A stretch of DNA of 55,388 nt from Bacteroidota bacterium (GTDB lineage: Bacteria > Bacteroidota > Bacteroidia > Bacteroidales > Paludibacteraceae): contig JAUZOL010000005.1 of NCBI GenBank assembly GCA_030706455.1, positions 1-55,388 on the forward strand, in the 5' to 3' direction. Below the pieces are notes generated by a model that saw only the letters and a program-made list of their open reading frames with translations, was not told the origin of the DNA and searched no databases. Positions within the stretch are counted from its first letter, which is position 1; every line of letters starts with the position of its first letter. The translations under genes and the position numbers were made by a program. Below are positions 27,033 to 35,743 of this stretch, piece by piece.

Positions 27033-28211
27033 CTATATCTTGATATATATCTGCTTTTTATACAGAATATGCCCGAAAATCCAATTGAGCATAACAAAGA
27101 AGACCGCAAAAGCGAGAGACGCCCACAGATCGGGCAGCCAGGACAGAAGCAAATCTTTATATATAAATCCTTTGATTGTCAAGACTTCCGGACTCATCAC
27201 CAAAGGTATTGTTCCAAACAAGACTGACAAAAATGCCCCTAAAACATACATAAACAAGGGGTTGATTCCAAAGGACTCAAAAAATCGCGACCAGCGGGCA
27301 TATCCTTTGATATCGATAATCCATATCAACAAAGCAAGCAACAAGGAACCCAAACCGCATGTGACCATCACAAAGGTGGTACTCCACACTTTCTTGTTGA
27401 TTGGACATCCGTAGCTCAGCAAAAATCCGGCAAACAGTAGTATTGTTCCAAAAATAAATATCTGTTGTACACGCTGACTGTTATCTTTCACTTCGTTAAT
27501 GATCTTACCCACGTAGAAGCCCAGCAACACATGAGCAAAACAAGGAAGCGTACTCAACAAACCTTCTGGATCAAAAGCAAATAATGAACCATCAGGTAAG
27601 GTATCCTTATACATATGGTCAACACCGAACAAAGCCCTGTCTACAATATTGATCACATTGTTTTCCGACAGGTCGAAACCATTTCCAAGCAGCAGAATTG
27701 CCAGATATGCAACCAGGATTCCACCTGCAACGTACAATACCTTTTTATGATTAATAAGCAGGATAATAATGGAAGCTCCGCAATAACTCAATGCCAGACG
27801 TTGCATTACGCCAAGCGCCCTGATCCTGTCGAATGGAAGCAGACCATGCATCAGGCGTTCGGAAAACGTCATTTCTGTATTGCCAAAGTCCAGAGTGGTT
27901 CTGCAAAACAATCCGAACCAACCCAACGCCAACCCGATTCCAAAAATGATCAGCGTACGTTTGGCTATCTTCCACGCCGCCTCAGACGAAAACTTAAAGT
28001 CATATTTCTTTAGCGAGAAATAGGTAGAAACTCCCATAATAAACATAAAGAACGGGAATACCAGATCGGTTGGTGTAAGACCATTCCACGATGCGTGTTC
28101 CAGCGGAGTAAAAATATGACCCCACGAACCCGGGTTATTAACCAGAATCATTCCGGAAATTGTGATTCCCCTCATCACATCAAGCGCCAAAAGTCTGTTA
28201 GTCGTCGGCAT
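27033..28211 (-). CDS. NagX-type membrane protein (DUF5009/HGSNAT-like acyltransferase)
   Basis: The start is placed at MPTTNRL, giving 392 residues; in-frame upstream codons overlap the preceding gene. There are about ten membrane segments. Conserved blocks of the heparan-alpha-glucosaminide acetyltransferase-like family are present: LDVMRGITI near the start, HASWNGLTPTDLVFPFFMF, LGVMQRLAL, and FDPEGLLSTLP in the middle. Related NagX genes occur in GlcNAc-utilisation regulons. The human relative moves acetyl groups across a membrane onto terminal glucosamine. Here it may N-acetylate glucosamine residues in the periplasm. It follows the second namZ gene by 7 bases and ends the kinase-murQ set. 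Confidence 0.82.
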   Translation of the reverse strand: MPTTNRLLALDVMRGITISGMILVNNPGSWGHIFTPLEHASWNGLTPTDLVFPFFMFIMGVSTYFSLKKYDFKFSSEAAWKIAKRTLIIFGIGLALGWFGLFCRTTLDFGNTEMTFSERLMHGLLPFDRIRALGVMQRLALSYCGASIIILLINHKKVLYVAGGILVAYLAILLLGNGFDLSENNVINIVDRALFGVDHMYKDTLPDGSLFAFDPEGLLSTLPCFAHVLLGFYVGKIINEVKDNSQRVQQIFIFGTILLFAGFLLSYGCPINKKVWSTTFVMVTCGLGSLLLALLIWIIDIKGYARWSRFFESFGINPLFMYVLGAFLSVLFGTIPLVMSPEVLTIKGFIYKDLLLSWLPDLWASLAFAVFFVMLNWIFGHILYKKQIYIKI

Positions 28212-28218
28212 AGGAATT

Positions 28219-29457
28219 TTATTTATAGAGATAATATTTCTTTGACAATTTTCTGAAGGCACCCTCATCTTTTCTCCAGTAAGAAAGAATGTCGTCTACA
28301 TTCATATTCTGAGACAAATGCAACCGTATCTGGTCACTTCCACATACTTTATCGAACATGTCATAGCGCGATTGGGTTGCCGGCCCGAAACATTTCTTCC
28401 CGGGGTAAAGCTTTGCCATCTCCTGCATCACATAAAACTGAATATCCGTCAAGCGCACTTTGCTGTAATCAGTTATAAAATATTGTACACCTGAATAATT
28501 CAACCCCTTCCCTACCGAATAAAAGGGTTTCAGATTGATCGGACGAAACAATACACCCGGCAATTTCAACGCATTCAGCTTTTCGGCAAGGACGTTAGCA
28601 TCAATCGAATCTTTAGCAAAGAGCTGGAATGGCAATGTGTAGCCCACTCCAATCGACATAAAATCAAATTCGCCGAGAATTCCAGATGCTGCATAATAAG
28701 CTGCTGACTCAGCATAAGGTACATGCGGAGAAGTAAGCACCCAGGGCAACCCTGTTTGGGTGTACGTCATTTTCCGTTTCCATCCTTTCATCGGGACCAC
28801 CGTCAACTTACATTTTTTGCCCAGCATATTTTCGTTGTTCAGCAATTTGGCCAGCTCTCCACAGGTAAGCCCGTAGAGGTACGGAATTTTGAATTGGCTG
28901 ACAAACGAGATAAATTTATCTTCCGCCAGATTTCCTTCTATCTTCAACCCTCCCAGAGGATTGGGTCGGTCGAGCACCACAAATTCCTTATTGTTTTCGG
29001 CAGCTGCCTGCATGGCCAATCCCATGGTACTGATAAAAGTATAGGAACGACACCCAATATCCTGAATATCATACACAATCACATCAACATCTCTCAGCAT
29101 ATCGGGTGTCGGTTTCTTTGATTTTCCGTAAAGCGAATAAACAGGTACGCCTGTTTTATCGACAATAGTATCCACATGGTCGCCGGCATAAACATCGCCC
29201 CGTACTCCGTGTTCAGGGCCATACAAAGCAACCAGTTTTACTCCGGCAGCTTCATTCAAAATATCTACGGTAGACTTCAATTGCGAGTCAACGCCTGTCG
29301 GATTAGTTATAAGTCCCACACGTTTTCCCTGAAGCATTTTGAAGCCACTTTCGCGGAGTACTTCAATACCCGTTTTTACCCTTTGCGCACCCATCCCGCT
29401 CTGAGACAGGCACAGCAAAGCAACCATCAACCATATCACATTTAATCTTTTCATCAT
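28219..29457 (-). CDS. namZ: Exo-beta-N-acetylmuramidase NamZ (DUF1343, GH171), copy 2
   Basis: The start at 29457 (MMKRLN; the second Met is equally good) gives a signal peptide (about 1-24) and 412 residues; a further 67 codons upstream are open but overlap the permease gene. The family blocks are NPTG 52-55, PEHGVRG 81-87, YDIQDIGCRSYT from about 129, DRPNPLGG 163-170 and YGLTCGE near 195. E82 corresponds to the EHG glutamate. It differs from the copy at 4633-5799 in the ligand-side loops (NPLGG against NPNGH; LTCGE against MTLGE). The two probably prefer different murein ends, as the two Tannerella NamZ enzymes do. It is co-directional between ampG-like and nagX-like genes, with gaps of 23 and 7 bases. 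Confidence 0.9.
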   Translation of the reverse strand: MMKRLNVIWLMVALLCLSQSGMGAQRVKTGIEVLRESGFKMLQGKRVGLITNPTGVDSQLKSTVDILNEAAGVKLVALYGPEHGVRGDVYAGDHVDTIVDKTGVPVYSLYGKSKKPTPDMLRDVDVIVYDIQDIGCRSYTFISTMGLAMQAAAENNKEFVVLDRPNPLGGLKIEGNLAEDKFISFVSQFKIPYLYGLTCGELAKLLNNENMLGKKCKLTVVPMKGWKRKMTYTQTGLPWVLTSPHVPYAESAAYYAASGILGEFDFMSIGVGYTLPFQLFAKDSIDANVLAEKLNALKLPGVLFRPINLKPFYSVGKGLNYSGVQYFITDYSKVRLTDIQFYVMQEMAKLYPGKKCFGPATQSRYDMFDKVCGSDQIRLHLSQNMNVDDILSYWRKDEGAFRKLSKKYYLYK

Positions 29458-29480
29458 CACAAAGCCATTGGTAAAAACGG

Positions 29481-31247
29481 TTAGTTTTTCTTTTTCTTCC
29501 CGAATTCGGGATCTATCTTCAACAAAGATACTGCCAGATAACAAGGTATAATTGCCAGCATCACTGTAAAGAAGTAGTGCTGATAACCCAGTTTTTCCTG
29601 TAACCATCCGGCCATCATTCCGGGCAACATCATTCCCAACGCCATAAAGGCGGTGCAAATAGCATAATGCGCGGTTTTATGTTCGCCATCAGAGAAATAG
29701 ATCATATAGAGCATGTATGCTGTAAATCCGAAACCATATCCGAACTGTTCGACCGCTACCGCCAGATTGATAAAGAAGAAATTATCGGGCAGGAATGTCG
29801 ACAGGAAGATATATGCACATTGAGGCAAGGTAATCGATATTGCCATGGGCCAAATCCAGTATTTAAGTCCCTTTCGAGAAGCGGCAATGCCTCCGGTAAT
29901 TCCACCCAGTGTCAACGCCAATACCCCAACTGTACCATAAACCAATCCCACCTGTCCGGTAGTCAACCCCAAGCCACCCACTTCGCGTCCGTCGAGCAGG
30001 AAGGGCGATACGATCTTCACCAGCATAGCCTCACCAAGACGGTAAGTAAGCATAAAGAAGATGGCCAGCACGATTCCCGGTTTCTGGAAGAAAGTAGCAA
30101 ACGTGTGCCCGAACTCTTTGAATATATCGCCAACGCTATTTGTCGCCGTAGAGTGATCGGATGCCGGACGCGGCAGCACAAAACGGTGATAAACAAATAG
30201 CAGCACAAAGAAACCAGCCAGAATAAAGAACGTGATGCTCCATGCCAGCTTCAGATTTCCCGACACGCTTTTGAATTCGCTTTTCACATTACTGTTTAGC
30301 TTTTTATCGAGCTGCACCACCACATAAGCCGGTTTATCCCAGTTTTCGGGAGTGAACGTAATCCGTTCGCCGGCAACTACAGAGATGCTTTTATCTCCTT
30401 TCGCAAAATTGGTATTCAACACAACTGTTTTACCTGCTTCCGGTTTTTTCGTCAGGCGGATGGCAATAATTCCGGCATTACCAGTCATCTCTTTCGAAGC
30501 GGCTTGAACTGCACTGTTTTTATCTGCACTCACAAAGCCGTTCTGCTGGTTTTGTTCCGAAGCAATTTTCTTGATCTGCTCCAGTGAATCTTTTGAGATC
30601 CGGTTCGTATTCAGCACCAAATCGGAAGGAAATGCCACAAAGGTCATTTCGTCGGTTTTGGGCACATTGTAGCTTTTCGGCTGCATCACAATCGTTGACT
30701 TAGCCGTAGTTGACGATTCGACCGAGAAATTCAGCGGTTGCAAACCAGTAAAACTCTCCAGACTTCCTGCCAGAATAATCAGCAAGCCCTGACCTGTAAT
30801 CATTGCCAAACGATAAAAGGTGCTACGGATGCCTACAAAAAACGACTGCTGCGAACTATCGAGAGCCAGCATATAAAAACCGTCGGCAGCAATATCGTGA
30901 GTAGCAGAACTGAAAGCCATCAACCAAAGCACAGTCAGCGTTGCCTGAAAGAAAAACGGTACCGGAATAAGAAAAGCCACCCCACCCAGACAAGCTCCGA
31001 TGAGCAATTGCATGGTTACAATCCACCAGCGTTTGGTTTTCATCATATCCACAAAGGGACTCCAGAAGGGTTTAATAACCCAGGGCAAATAGAGCCAACT
31101 GGTGTACAACGCTATATCGGTATTTGAAATTCCCAACCGTTTGTACATGACAACAACCAGCGACATTGCCACTACATACGGGATTCCTTCTGCAAAGTAG
31201 AGCGTTGGAATCCAAGCCCAGGGAGATTTATTTTTCGATTCTGACAT
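29481..31247 (-). CDS. ampG: AmpG-like MFS permease with a large extracytoplasmic insertion
   Basis: The product has 588 residues. The first six membrane segments carry AmpG-type sequence (TLYFAEGIPY 16-25, WVIKPFWSP 56-64, SSATHDIAADGF 113-124). Residues about 162-332 then form a hydrophilic insertion containing TFTPENWDKPAYVVVQL, like a small Ig/Calx-beta-type unit, before membrane segments resume near 333. AmpG imports GlcNAc-anhydroMurNAc and its peptides in enterobacteria, where it has no such insertion. Its place between the DUF4922 and namZ genes in the murQ set supports a murein-fragment substrate. The insertion is expected on the periplasmic side. Confidence 0.85.
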   Translation of the reverse strand: MSESKNKSPWAWIPTLYFAEGIPYVVAMSLVVVMYKRLGISNTDIALYTSWLYLPWVIKPFWSPFVDMMKTKRWWIVTMQLLIGACLGGVAFLIPVPFFFQATLTVLWLMAFSSATHDIAADGFYMLALDSSQQSFFVGIRSTFYRLAMITGQGLLIILAGSLESFTGLQPLNFSVESSTTAKSTIVMQPKSYNVPKTDEMTFVAFPSDLVLNTNRISKDSLEQIKKIASEQNQQNGFVSADKNSAVQAASKEMTGNAGIIAIRLTKKPEAGKTVVLNTNFAKGDKSISVVAGERITFTPENWDKPAYVVVQLDKKLNSNVKSEFKSVSGNLKLAWSITFFILAGFFVLLFVYHRFVLPRPASDHSTATNSVGDIFKEFGHTFATFFQKPGIVLAIFFMLTYRLGEAMLVKIVSPFLLDGREVGGLGLTTGQVGLVYGTVGVLALTLGGITGGIAASRKGLKYWIWPMAISITLPQCAYIFLSTFLPDNFFFINLAVAVEQFGYGFGFTAYMLYMIYFSDGEHKTAHYAICTAFMALGMMLPGMMAGWLQEKLGYQHYFFTVMLAIIPCYLAVSLLKIDPEFGKKKKN

Positions 31248-31303
31248 TAATGCAATATTAAGATTGATAACTGATTTACAGAAAGTAACACATCACGCTC
31301 ACT

Positions 31304-32296
31304 TTACTCCGCCGCAAGACGACTGCAAAGCAAATCGAATTCGTCCGCATCCATTGAAATTTGCCGGAGAATATCTTCTATATCGGTTGATGTAATTTTT
31401 TCGAAATCTTTTTGAAGCGGAGTGATGAACACGCCACCCAAATCGACTGATGCAGGGCTTATCAGCAGGTTGTCATCGCCTTCGGCAAAATATTGCCGGG
31501 GACGGTGCAACTTCCGCGGGAAAACCCAGAGCGTCCACAATCCATCCTCGAACCGACAAAGCAAATTGAGCATCGGCTCTGGACTATCCTGTGGGACAGC
31601 TAATAAAGTGTAGATTTTTTCAAACAGTTGCAACACTGCGTCTTTGTCCGCCGACTCGAGCGCCAATGCTGCATGTGAATAATAAGGAAGACGTGAAACT
31701 TTAATTTCCGACCGGTCGACAATTACCTCGGCTTGTTCACGATAGACAGAATTCCAGTTTTTTTCAAGAGGGAGGAAACCTCTGTTTCCGGCCTGAAAGT
31801 GCATGTGATCGGGAGCTGAAGCCCCGCACTTCGGACCGTTGTAAAATATAACACAACCATCTAATGCTTTGGCAACATCCAGCATATCGCCCAAACGGGT
31901 ACGGATAAACTGATCGGTATGTTCCAAAGCCGGAATCGTAAAGTGCTTTGGGAAAATGGGAAACGGATTGACCAGAATCAAATACCTGTCACCAAAAGGG
32001 ATTCCCTCTTGTTCCTGAGGCAAATGTGCTTTACACAAAAAGCACTTGCGTTCCTTGATCGAAGCAGCATCCACTTTTGCAGAAGAAGAGACAATACGCG
32101 AAGGATTGAACTGCACCATCATTTCCACGCCACCCACCTTTACTGTCTTAGTCTTAACCTGACTAAGAGCTGTATAATGACGCTTTGGAAGTTCCCAAAC
32201 AGCGATTTGCCGTTCAAGAAGATTGTACACTCGATCCATCAACGAGTCATTCTGACAACAAGAGCTTAGCGATTCGTTTTTAGGATATTGATTCAT
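31304..32296 (-). CDS. DUF4922 protein, HIT/GalT-like nucleotidyl-transferase or phosphorylase fold
   Basis: The 330-residue protein has no signal and is probably cytosolic. It shows a CFLC pair (85-88), the segment NPFPIFPKHFTI (110-121) and the HIT-superfamily active-site triad H164-M-H166-F-Q168, preceded by YNGPKCGASAPDH. The pattern resembles GDP-L-galactose phosphorylase and Ap4A phosphorylase, in which the middle His is the nucleophile that takes up a nucleotide. The true substrate of DUF4922 is not known to me. It lies between the glycosyltransferase and AmpG-like genes, which suggests a sugar-1-phosphate or NDP-sugar step connected with salvaged amino sugars. Confidence 0.75.
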   Translation of the reverse strand: MNQYPKNESLSSCCQNDSLMDRVYNLLERQIAVWELPKRHYTALSQVKTKTVKVGGVEMMVQFNPSRIVSSSAKVDAASIKERKCFLCKAHLPQEQEGIPFGDRYLILVNPFPIFPKHFTIPALEHTDQFIRTRLGDMLDVAKALDGCVIFYNGPKCGASAPDHMHFQAGNRGFLPLEKNWNSVYREQAEVIVDRSEIKVSRLPYYSHAALALESADKDAVLQLFEKIYTLLAVPQDSPEPMLNLLCRFEDGLWTLWVFPRKLHRPRQYFAEGDDNLLISPASVDLGGVFITPLQKDFEKITSTDIEDILRQISMDADEFDLLCSRLAAE

Positions 32297-32345
32297 GGTA
32301 TTACTATTAAAAAAAACGACGACTAAAAAAATATTCCAATATATA

Positions 32346-32470
32346 AATATGCTAATGTGCCAATATCAGCTTCCACCTTTTGCATATGATCTGCAGCTCT
32401 CCACACAATCATTTGTTGAGCAATATGCCAATCAGTTTATCTTATTGGCATATTGGCACATGAGCACATT
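32346..32470. repeat. Palindromic intergenic element (ATTGGCATATTGGCAC type)
   Basis: The arms at 32346-32366 (AATATGCTAATGTGCCAATAT) and 32450-32470 are reverse complements at 19 of 21 positions. Nested inside is a perfect 12-bp hairpin, CAATATGCCAAT (32421-32432) with ATTGGCATATTG (32444-32455). Strings of this ATTGGCA/TGCCAAT type are common intergenic repeats in Bacteroidetes. It fills the 175-base gap between the glycosyltransferase stop and the DUF4922 start. Confidence 0.65.
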
Positions 32471-32471
32471 A

Positions 32472-33929
32472 TCAAATTGTTTTGTTCAGCGCTTTGCGAG
32501 CTTTTAGCTCCCAGGTACGAATGCGGTCTTTGTAGGTATTGTGACCATTCATCTTCACAATATCCAACGAGGCATCCGAGTTATCTTCCCAGCGACGACA
32601 CAGGTACAGAACGTCATAAATACGTCCGATACGGTGTTCGCGAGAGAAATAGAGTCCCAACGCATAGTCTTCGCCATAGCTGGTGTTGGGCACTTTAATT
32701 TTGCGCAACATCGGGGTGTAAAAAGCACGCGGTGCTCCCAGCCCATTGATACGCAAAGCATTGTTACGCCCATTATCGGGAGTCCACTCCTTGTGATCGA
32801 TCACCCCGGGAGGAATGGTTTCCATGTCGAAATTGGTCATGCGGTAAGTTCCCACCACCATTGCGCATTGTTGTTCGTAGAAAGCATCTACAATAGTTTG
32901 CAGGGTAATTTCTCCGCTATAAACATCATCGCTATCCAGCTGAACGGCAAACTTGCCGCAACGTTTATCCTGAACACCCACGTTCCAGCAACCTCCGATA
33001 CCCAGATCAAAACGTTCGGGAATCAAATGGATTACCCGAGGATCCGATTCGTATTTACGGATTGCTTCCGTGGTGCCGTCGGTGGAATGGTTATCAATAA
33101 TAATGAGGTTGAAATCGAATTTACATTGTTGCTTCAATACCGATTGAATGGCATCTTCGATGGTACGAACGCGGTTGAATACCGGAATGATAACCGATGC
33201 TTCCACCGGGAAATTACCTTCCTCGAAAGCCACATCTTTGAACTGAGGAGCCAGATAAGCACCCACTTCTTTCAAATGTTCGGTGCAGGCAGCTTCCATT
33301 TCGAGTTGTACGCTGCGGTTTTTCGGATCAACGTAATCGAAGATTTTTTCGCCCGACTTACGGCTGTCTGTTTCAATTTCTGAATAGAGGTATTCGTTAA
33401 TATGAACGAGATCATGTTTTTGAGAAAGCTTCAGGCGCAGATCATACAGCCCTGCAAAAGCGTAATTAGTCTTCATTGCAGCTACGGCTTCCTTAAATGC
33501 TTTCGAGCAGAAGAGCAGTACCGATCCGAAATCGAAATCGTCGCGCAAACTTCCTTCCTGATAAGCAATCACCGGATGAATTTTCTTCACGCCATCGATC
33601 ACCTGATACGAATCAGCGTAAACCATACCGGCAGCCGAGTCATCGGCCAGATTCACCATGCGATCGAGCGCAAAATAGCCCAATTGCAGGGGAGAATATT
33701 TTTGATAAACGAAAATATAATCAGAAGTGGCTTTAGAAGCAATCATATGCATGGTTGCACTGCTTTTCAGGCTGTCGATGTGCAGCACTTCGTAACCTCC
33801 GAACCCTTGGGTCTCTTCGGTTGCCAACAGATAAATTTTGCCAACCAGCGACGAAGCAGTCAGTTGTTCCAGAGTCGGAGCAATCTGCTCTTTAGAAGCA
33901 AACGGTAAAAAACAATCAATTAGTATCAT
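32472..33929 (-). CDS. Family 2 glycosyltransferase with two GT-A-like halves
   Basis: The 485-residue soluble protein has no membrane segments. The second half (about 240-470) is a standard GT2 domain: ASVIIPVFN (244-252), the nucleotide-binding strand IIIDNHSTDGT, the metal motif DSDD at 332-335 and a GED at 419-421 that could supply the base. The first 230 residues look like a degenerate GT-A domain (strand IYLLATEE; VYADSY at 103-108 in the DxD position). The start ATG overlaps the murQ stop (ATGA, 33926-33929), so the two are probably co-translated. Donor and acceptor are unknown. Placement beside murQ and the DUF4922 gene links it to amino-sugar metabolism by context only. Confidence 0.8.
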   Translation of the reverse strand: MILIDCFLPFASKEQIAPTLEQLTASSLVGKIYLLATEETQGFGGYEVLHIDSLKSSATMHMIASKATSDYIFVYQKYSPLQLGYFALDRMVNLADDSAAGMVYADSYQVIDGVKKIHPVIAYQEGSLRDDFDFGSVLLFCSKAFKEAVAAMKTNYAFAGLYDLRLKLSQKHDLVHINEYLYSEIETDSRKSGEKIFDYVDPKNRSVQLEMEAACTEHLKEVGAYLAPQFKDVAFEEGNFPVEASVIIPVFNRVRTIEDAIQSVLKQQCKFDFNLIIIDNHSTDGTTEAIRKYESDPRVIHLIPERFDLGIGGCWNVGVQDKRCGKFAVQLDSDDVYSGEITLQTIVDAFYEQQCAMVVGTYRMTNFDMETIPPGVIDHKEWTPDNGRNNALRINGLGAPRAFYTPMLRKIKVPNTSYGEDYALGLYFSREHRIGRIYDVLYLCRRWEDNSDASLDIVKMNGHNTYKDRIRTWELKARKALNKTI

Positions 33930-34762
33930 TTGATATTTTCTTCTTTATTGATATTAAAAAATGCGTCGGTAGCCTTTTTTACCGAGCCGTGCAGCAACAG
34001 CAGATTCTTTGCTGCTTCGTATTCAAGCTTAGTCTCCTCCATAATCATTCGGGTACCACGGTCAATCAGCTTTTTGTTGGTCAGCTGCATATTCACCATC
34101 CGGTTTCCTTTTACACGACCAAGTTTGATCATGGTGGTTGTCGTAATCATGTTCAACACCAGTTTCTGTGCGGTCCCGGCTTTCATCCGGGTACTTCCGG
34201 TCACAAATTCAGGCCCGACAACAACTTCGATTGGAATATCGGCATACTGTGCAACCGGAGCGTCCGGGTTACAGGAAATAGACGCCGTGAGAATTCCATT
34301 TTGCTGAGCATGTTTCAAAGCTCCTATCACGTAGGGTGTTGTCCCCGATGCAGCAATACCGATCACTGTATCATTTACATTCACATTGTAACTCACCAGT
34401 TCCTGCCAGCCTTTTTCTTCACTGTCTTCGGCTGCTTCCACCGGATTGCGGAGTGCTCTGTCACCTCCGGCTATCAGGCCGATAACCAAAGTATTGGGCA
34501 TACCATAAGTCGGGGGAATCTCCGACGCATCGAGGACTCCCAACCGACCACTGGTACCAGCTCCCATGTAGAAAATTCGTCCACCCCGCTTCATCCTCAA
34601 CACTATCGATTCAACCAGCTTTTCTAACTGAGGAATCGCCTTTTCTACAGCAAGAGGCACTTTTTTATCTTCTTCGTTGATACCTACCAACAATTCCAGC
34701 ACAGAACTTTTGTCAAGATTATCGTGCAATGACGACATCTCAGTGATTTTTTCAAACGCCAT
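33926..34762 (-). CDS. murQ: N-acetylmuramic acid 6-phosphate etherase
   Basis: The 278-residue protein has the MurQ SIS-domain signature: GRIFYMGAGTSGRLG (61-75) and DASEIPPTYG (78-87), with E81 and E112 at the positions of the two catalytic glutamates of E. coli MurQ. It is a little shorter than the E. coli enzyme at its C terminus. It is cytosolic and converts MurNAc-6-phosphate to GlcNAc-6-phosphate plus D-lactate. The upstream kinase gene ends 8 bases before it, and the downstream glycosyltransferase overlaps it by 4 bases. This is the most secure anchor for calling the locus a MurNAc/murein pathway. Confidence 0.97.
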   Translation of the reverse strand: MAFEKITEMSSLHDNLDKSSVLELLVGINEEDKKVPLAVEKAIPQLEKLVESIVLRMKRGGRIFYMGAGTSGRLGVLDASEIPPTYGMPNTLVIGLIAGGDRALRNPVEAAEDSEEKGWQELVSYNVNVNDTVIGIAASGTTPYVIGALKHAQQNGILTASISCNPDAPVAQYADIPIEVVVGPEFVTGSTRMKAGTAQKLVLNMITTTTMIKLGRVKGNRMVNMQLTNKKLIDRGTRMIMEETKLEYEAAKNLLLLHGSVKKATDAFFNINKEENIK

Positions 34763-34770
34763 ACGCGTAA

Positions 34771-35622
34771 TCAGAGTTTATTAGATCGTTGAATGTGATA
34801 TTTTATCAGCTCTTCAGAAGGAGCCTGAATAATTTTACCCAATTGCAGAGAAAGATCTGCCGCCACCTTGCGTAAAACATCCTGATAATGATATCCAATA
34901 GAGCCCACTACATTTACTTTTTTGTCTTTATAATCGTATTGAAAAACATTTCGTTTGAAGAAATCGGCGAATCCGTCATACACTATCTGATATAGTGCCG
35001 GTTCTTCGATATTTTCTATAAGGAACAACGACAATGATGCTAAAAACCGGCTCGGAAAAGGTTTACTGTAAATATTTTCAACAATTTGAGCCTGAGTCAG
35101 CTTGAAGCGATCCAAAAACTTTTCCTTGAGTCCTTCCGGGAGTTGATTCTTCAGGCAATCGGCAACTAACCGCTTCCCTAATGAAGCACCACTGCCTTCG
35201 TCTCCAATAATGAAGCCCAGCGGAGAGACCTGTTGCGCGATTGTGTTTCCATCATAGTAACAAGAGTTTGATCCTGTTCCTAAAATACACGCGATACCGG
35301 ATTCATCACCACACAGTGCTCTTGCTGCACCCAACAAGTCACTTGCAACCTCTATTTTTTCATAAACAAATACTTTGGAGAAAGCAGACCTAACAAGGCT
35401 GATTTGCTTTTCTGTGGCACATCCGGCGCCATAGAAATAGATTTCAGAAATTTCATTGACCCCAAGTTGAGGCAACAATGTCATCCGCAAAAATCCTTCT
35501 ATTTCGTATTCTGTCTGAAAAAAAGGATTTATCCCCTGTGTGTAATAATGAGCACAAGTACCATCAGCCTTAATAAGTGACCAATAAGTCTTTGTAGATC
35601 CACTATCCGCAATAAGTATCAT
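34771..35622 (-). CDS. BadF/BadG-type amino-sugar kinase, copy 1 (likely MurNAc or GlcNAc kinase)
   Basis: The start at MILIADSG gives 283 residues; the 34 codons open upstream lie in the leader. ASKHA-fold motifs are clear: phosphate-1 DSGSTKT (5-11), YFYGAGC, the acidic SDLLGAARAL, phosphate-2 ILGTGSNS and adenosine-side GDEGSGA. MurK of Clostridium acetobutylicum, a MurNAc/GlcNAc kinase, belongs to this family, as does human NAGK. It is directly upstream of murQ, so phosphorylation of MurNAc is the most likely role. By eye about half its residues match the paralog at 36070-36918, including all motifs. Confidence 0.88.
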   Translation of the reverse strand: MILIADSGSTKTYWSLIKADGTCAHYYTQGINPFFQTEYEIEGFLRMTLLPQLGVNEISEIYFYGAGCATEKQISLVRSAFSKVFVYEKIEVASDLLGAARALCGDESGIACILGTGSNSCYYDGNTIAQQVSPLGFIIGDEGSGASLGKRLVADCLKNQLPEGLKEKFLDRFKLTQAQIVENIYSKPFPSRFLASLSLFLIENIEEPALYQIVYDGFADFFKRNVFQYDYKDKKVNVVGSIGYHYQDVLRKVAADLSLQLGKIIQAPSEELIKYHIQRSNKL

Positions 35623-35735
35623 ATTTATTTGATGAAAATGATTTATCAAAACTAATTGAACTGAAGTCCGGACACTGACACAAGAAGATGACAGCGCAAA
35701 ATTGCATTCAAACCGGCTTATCAATTATATCGCAA

Positions 35736-35743
35736 CAAAGGTA
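35736..35743 (-). promoter_or_regulatory. -7 promoter box of the kinase-murQ gene set
   Basis: On the minus strand this reads TACCTTTG, a perfect TAnnTTTG, placed about 110 bases before the kinase ATG at 35622. No good TTTG stands at the -33 distance. It is the best candidate start for the transcript running through murQ to the nagX-like gene. Confidence 0.45.
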
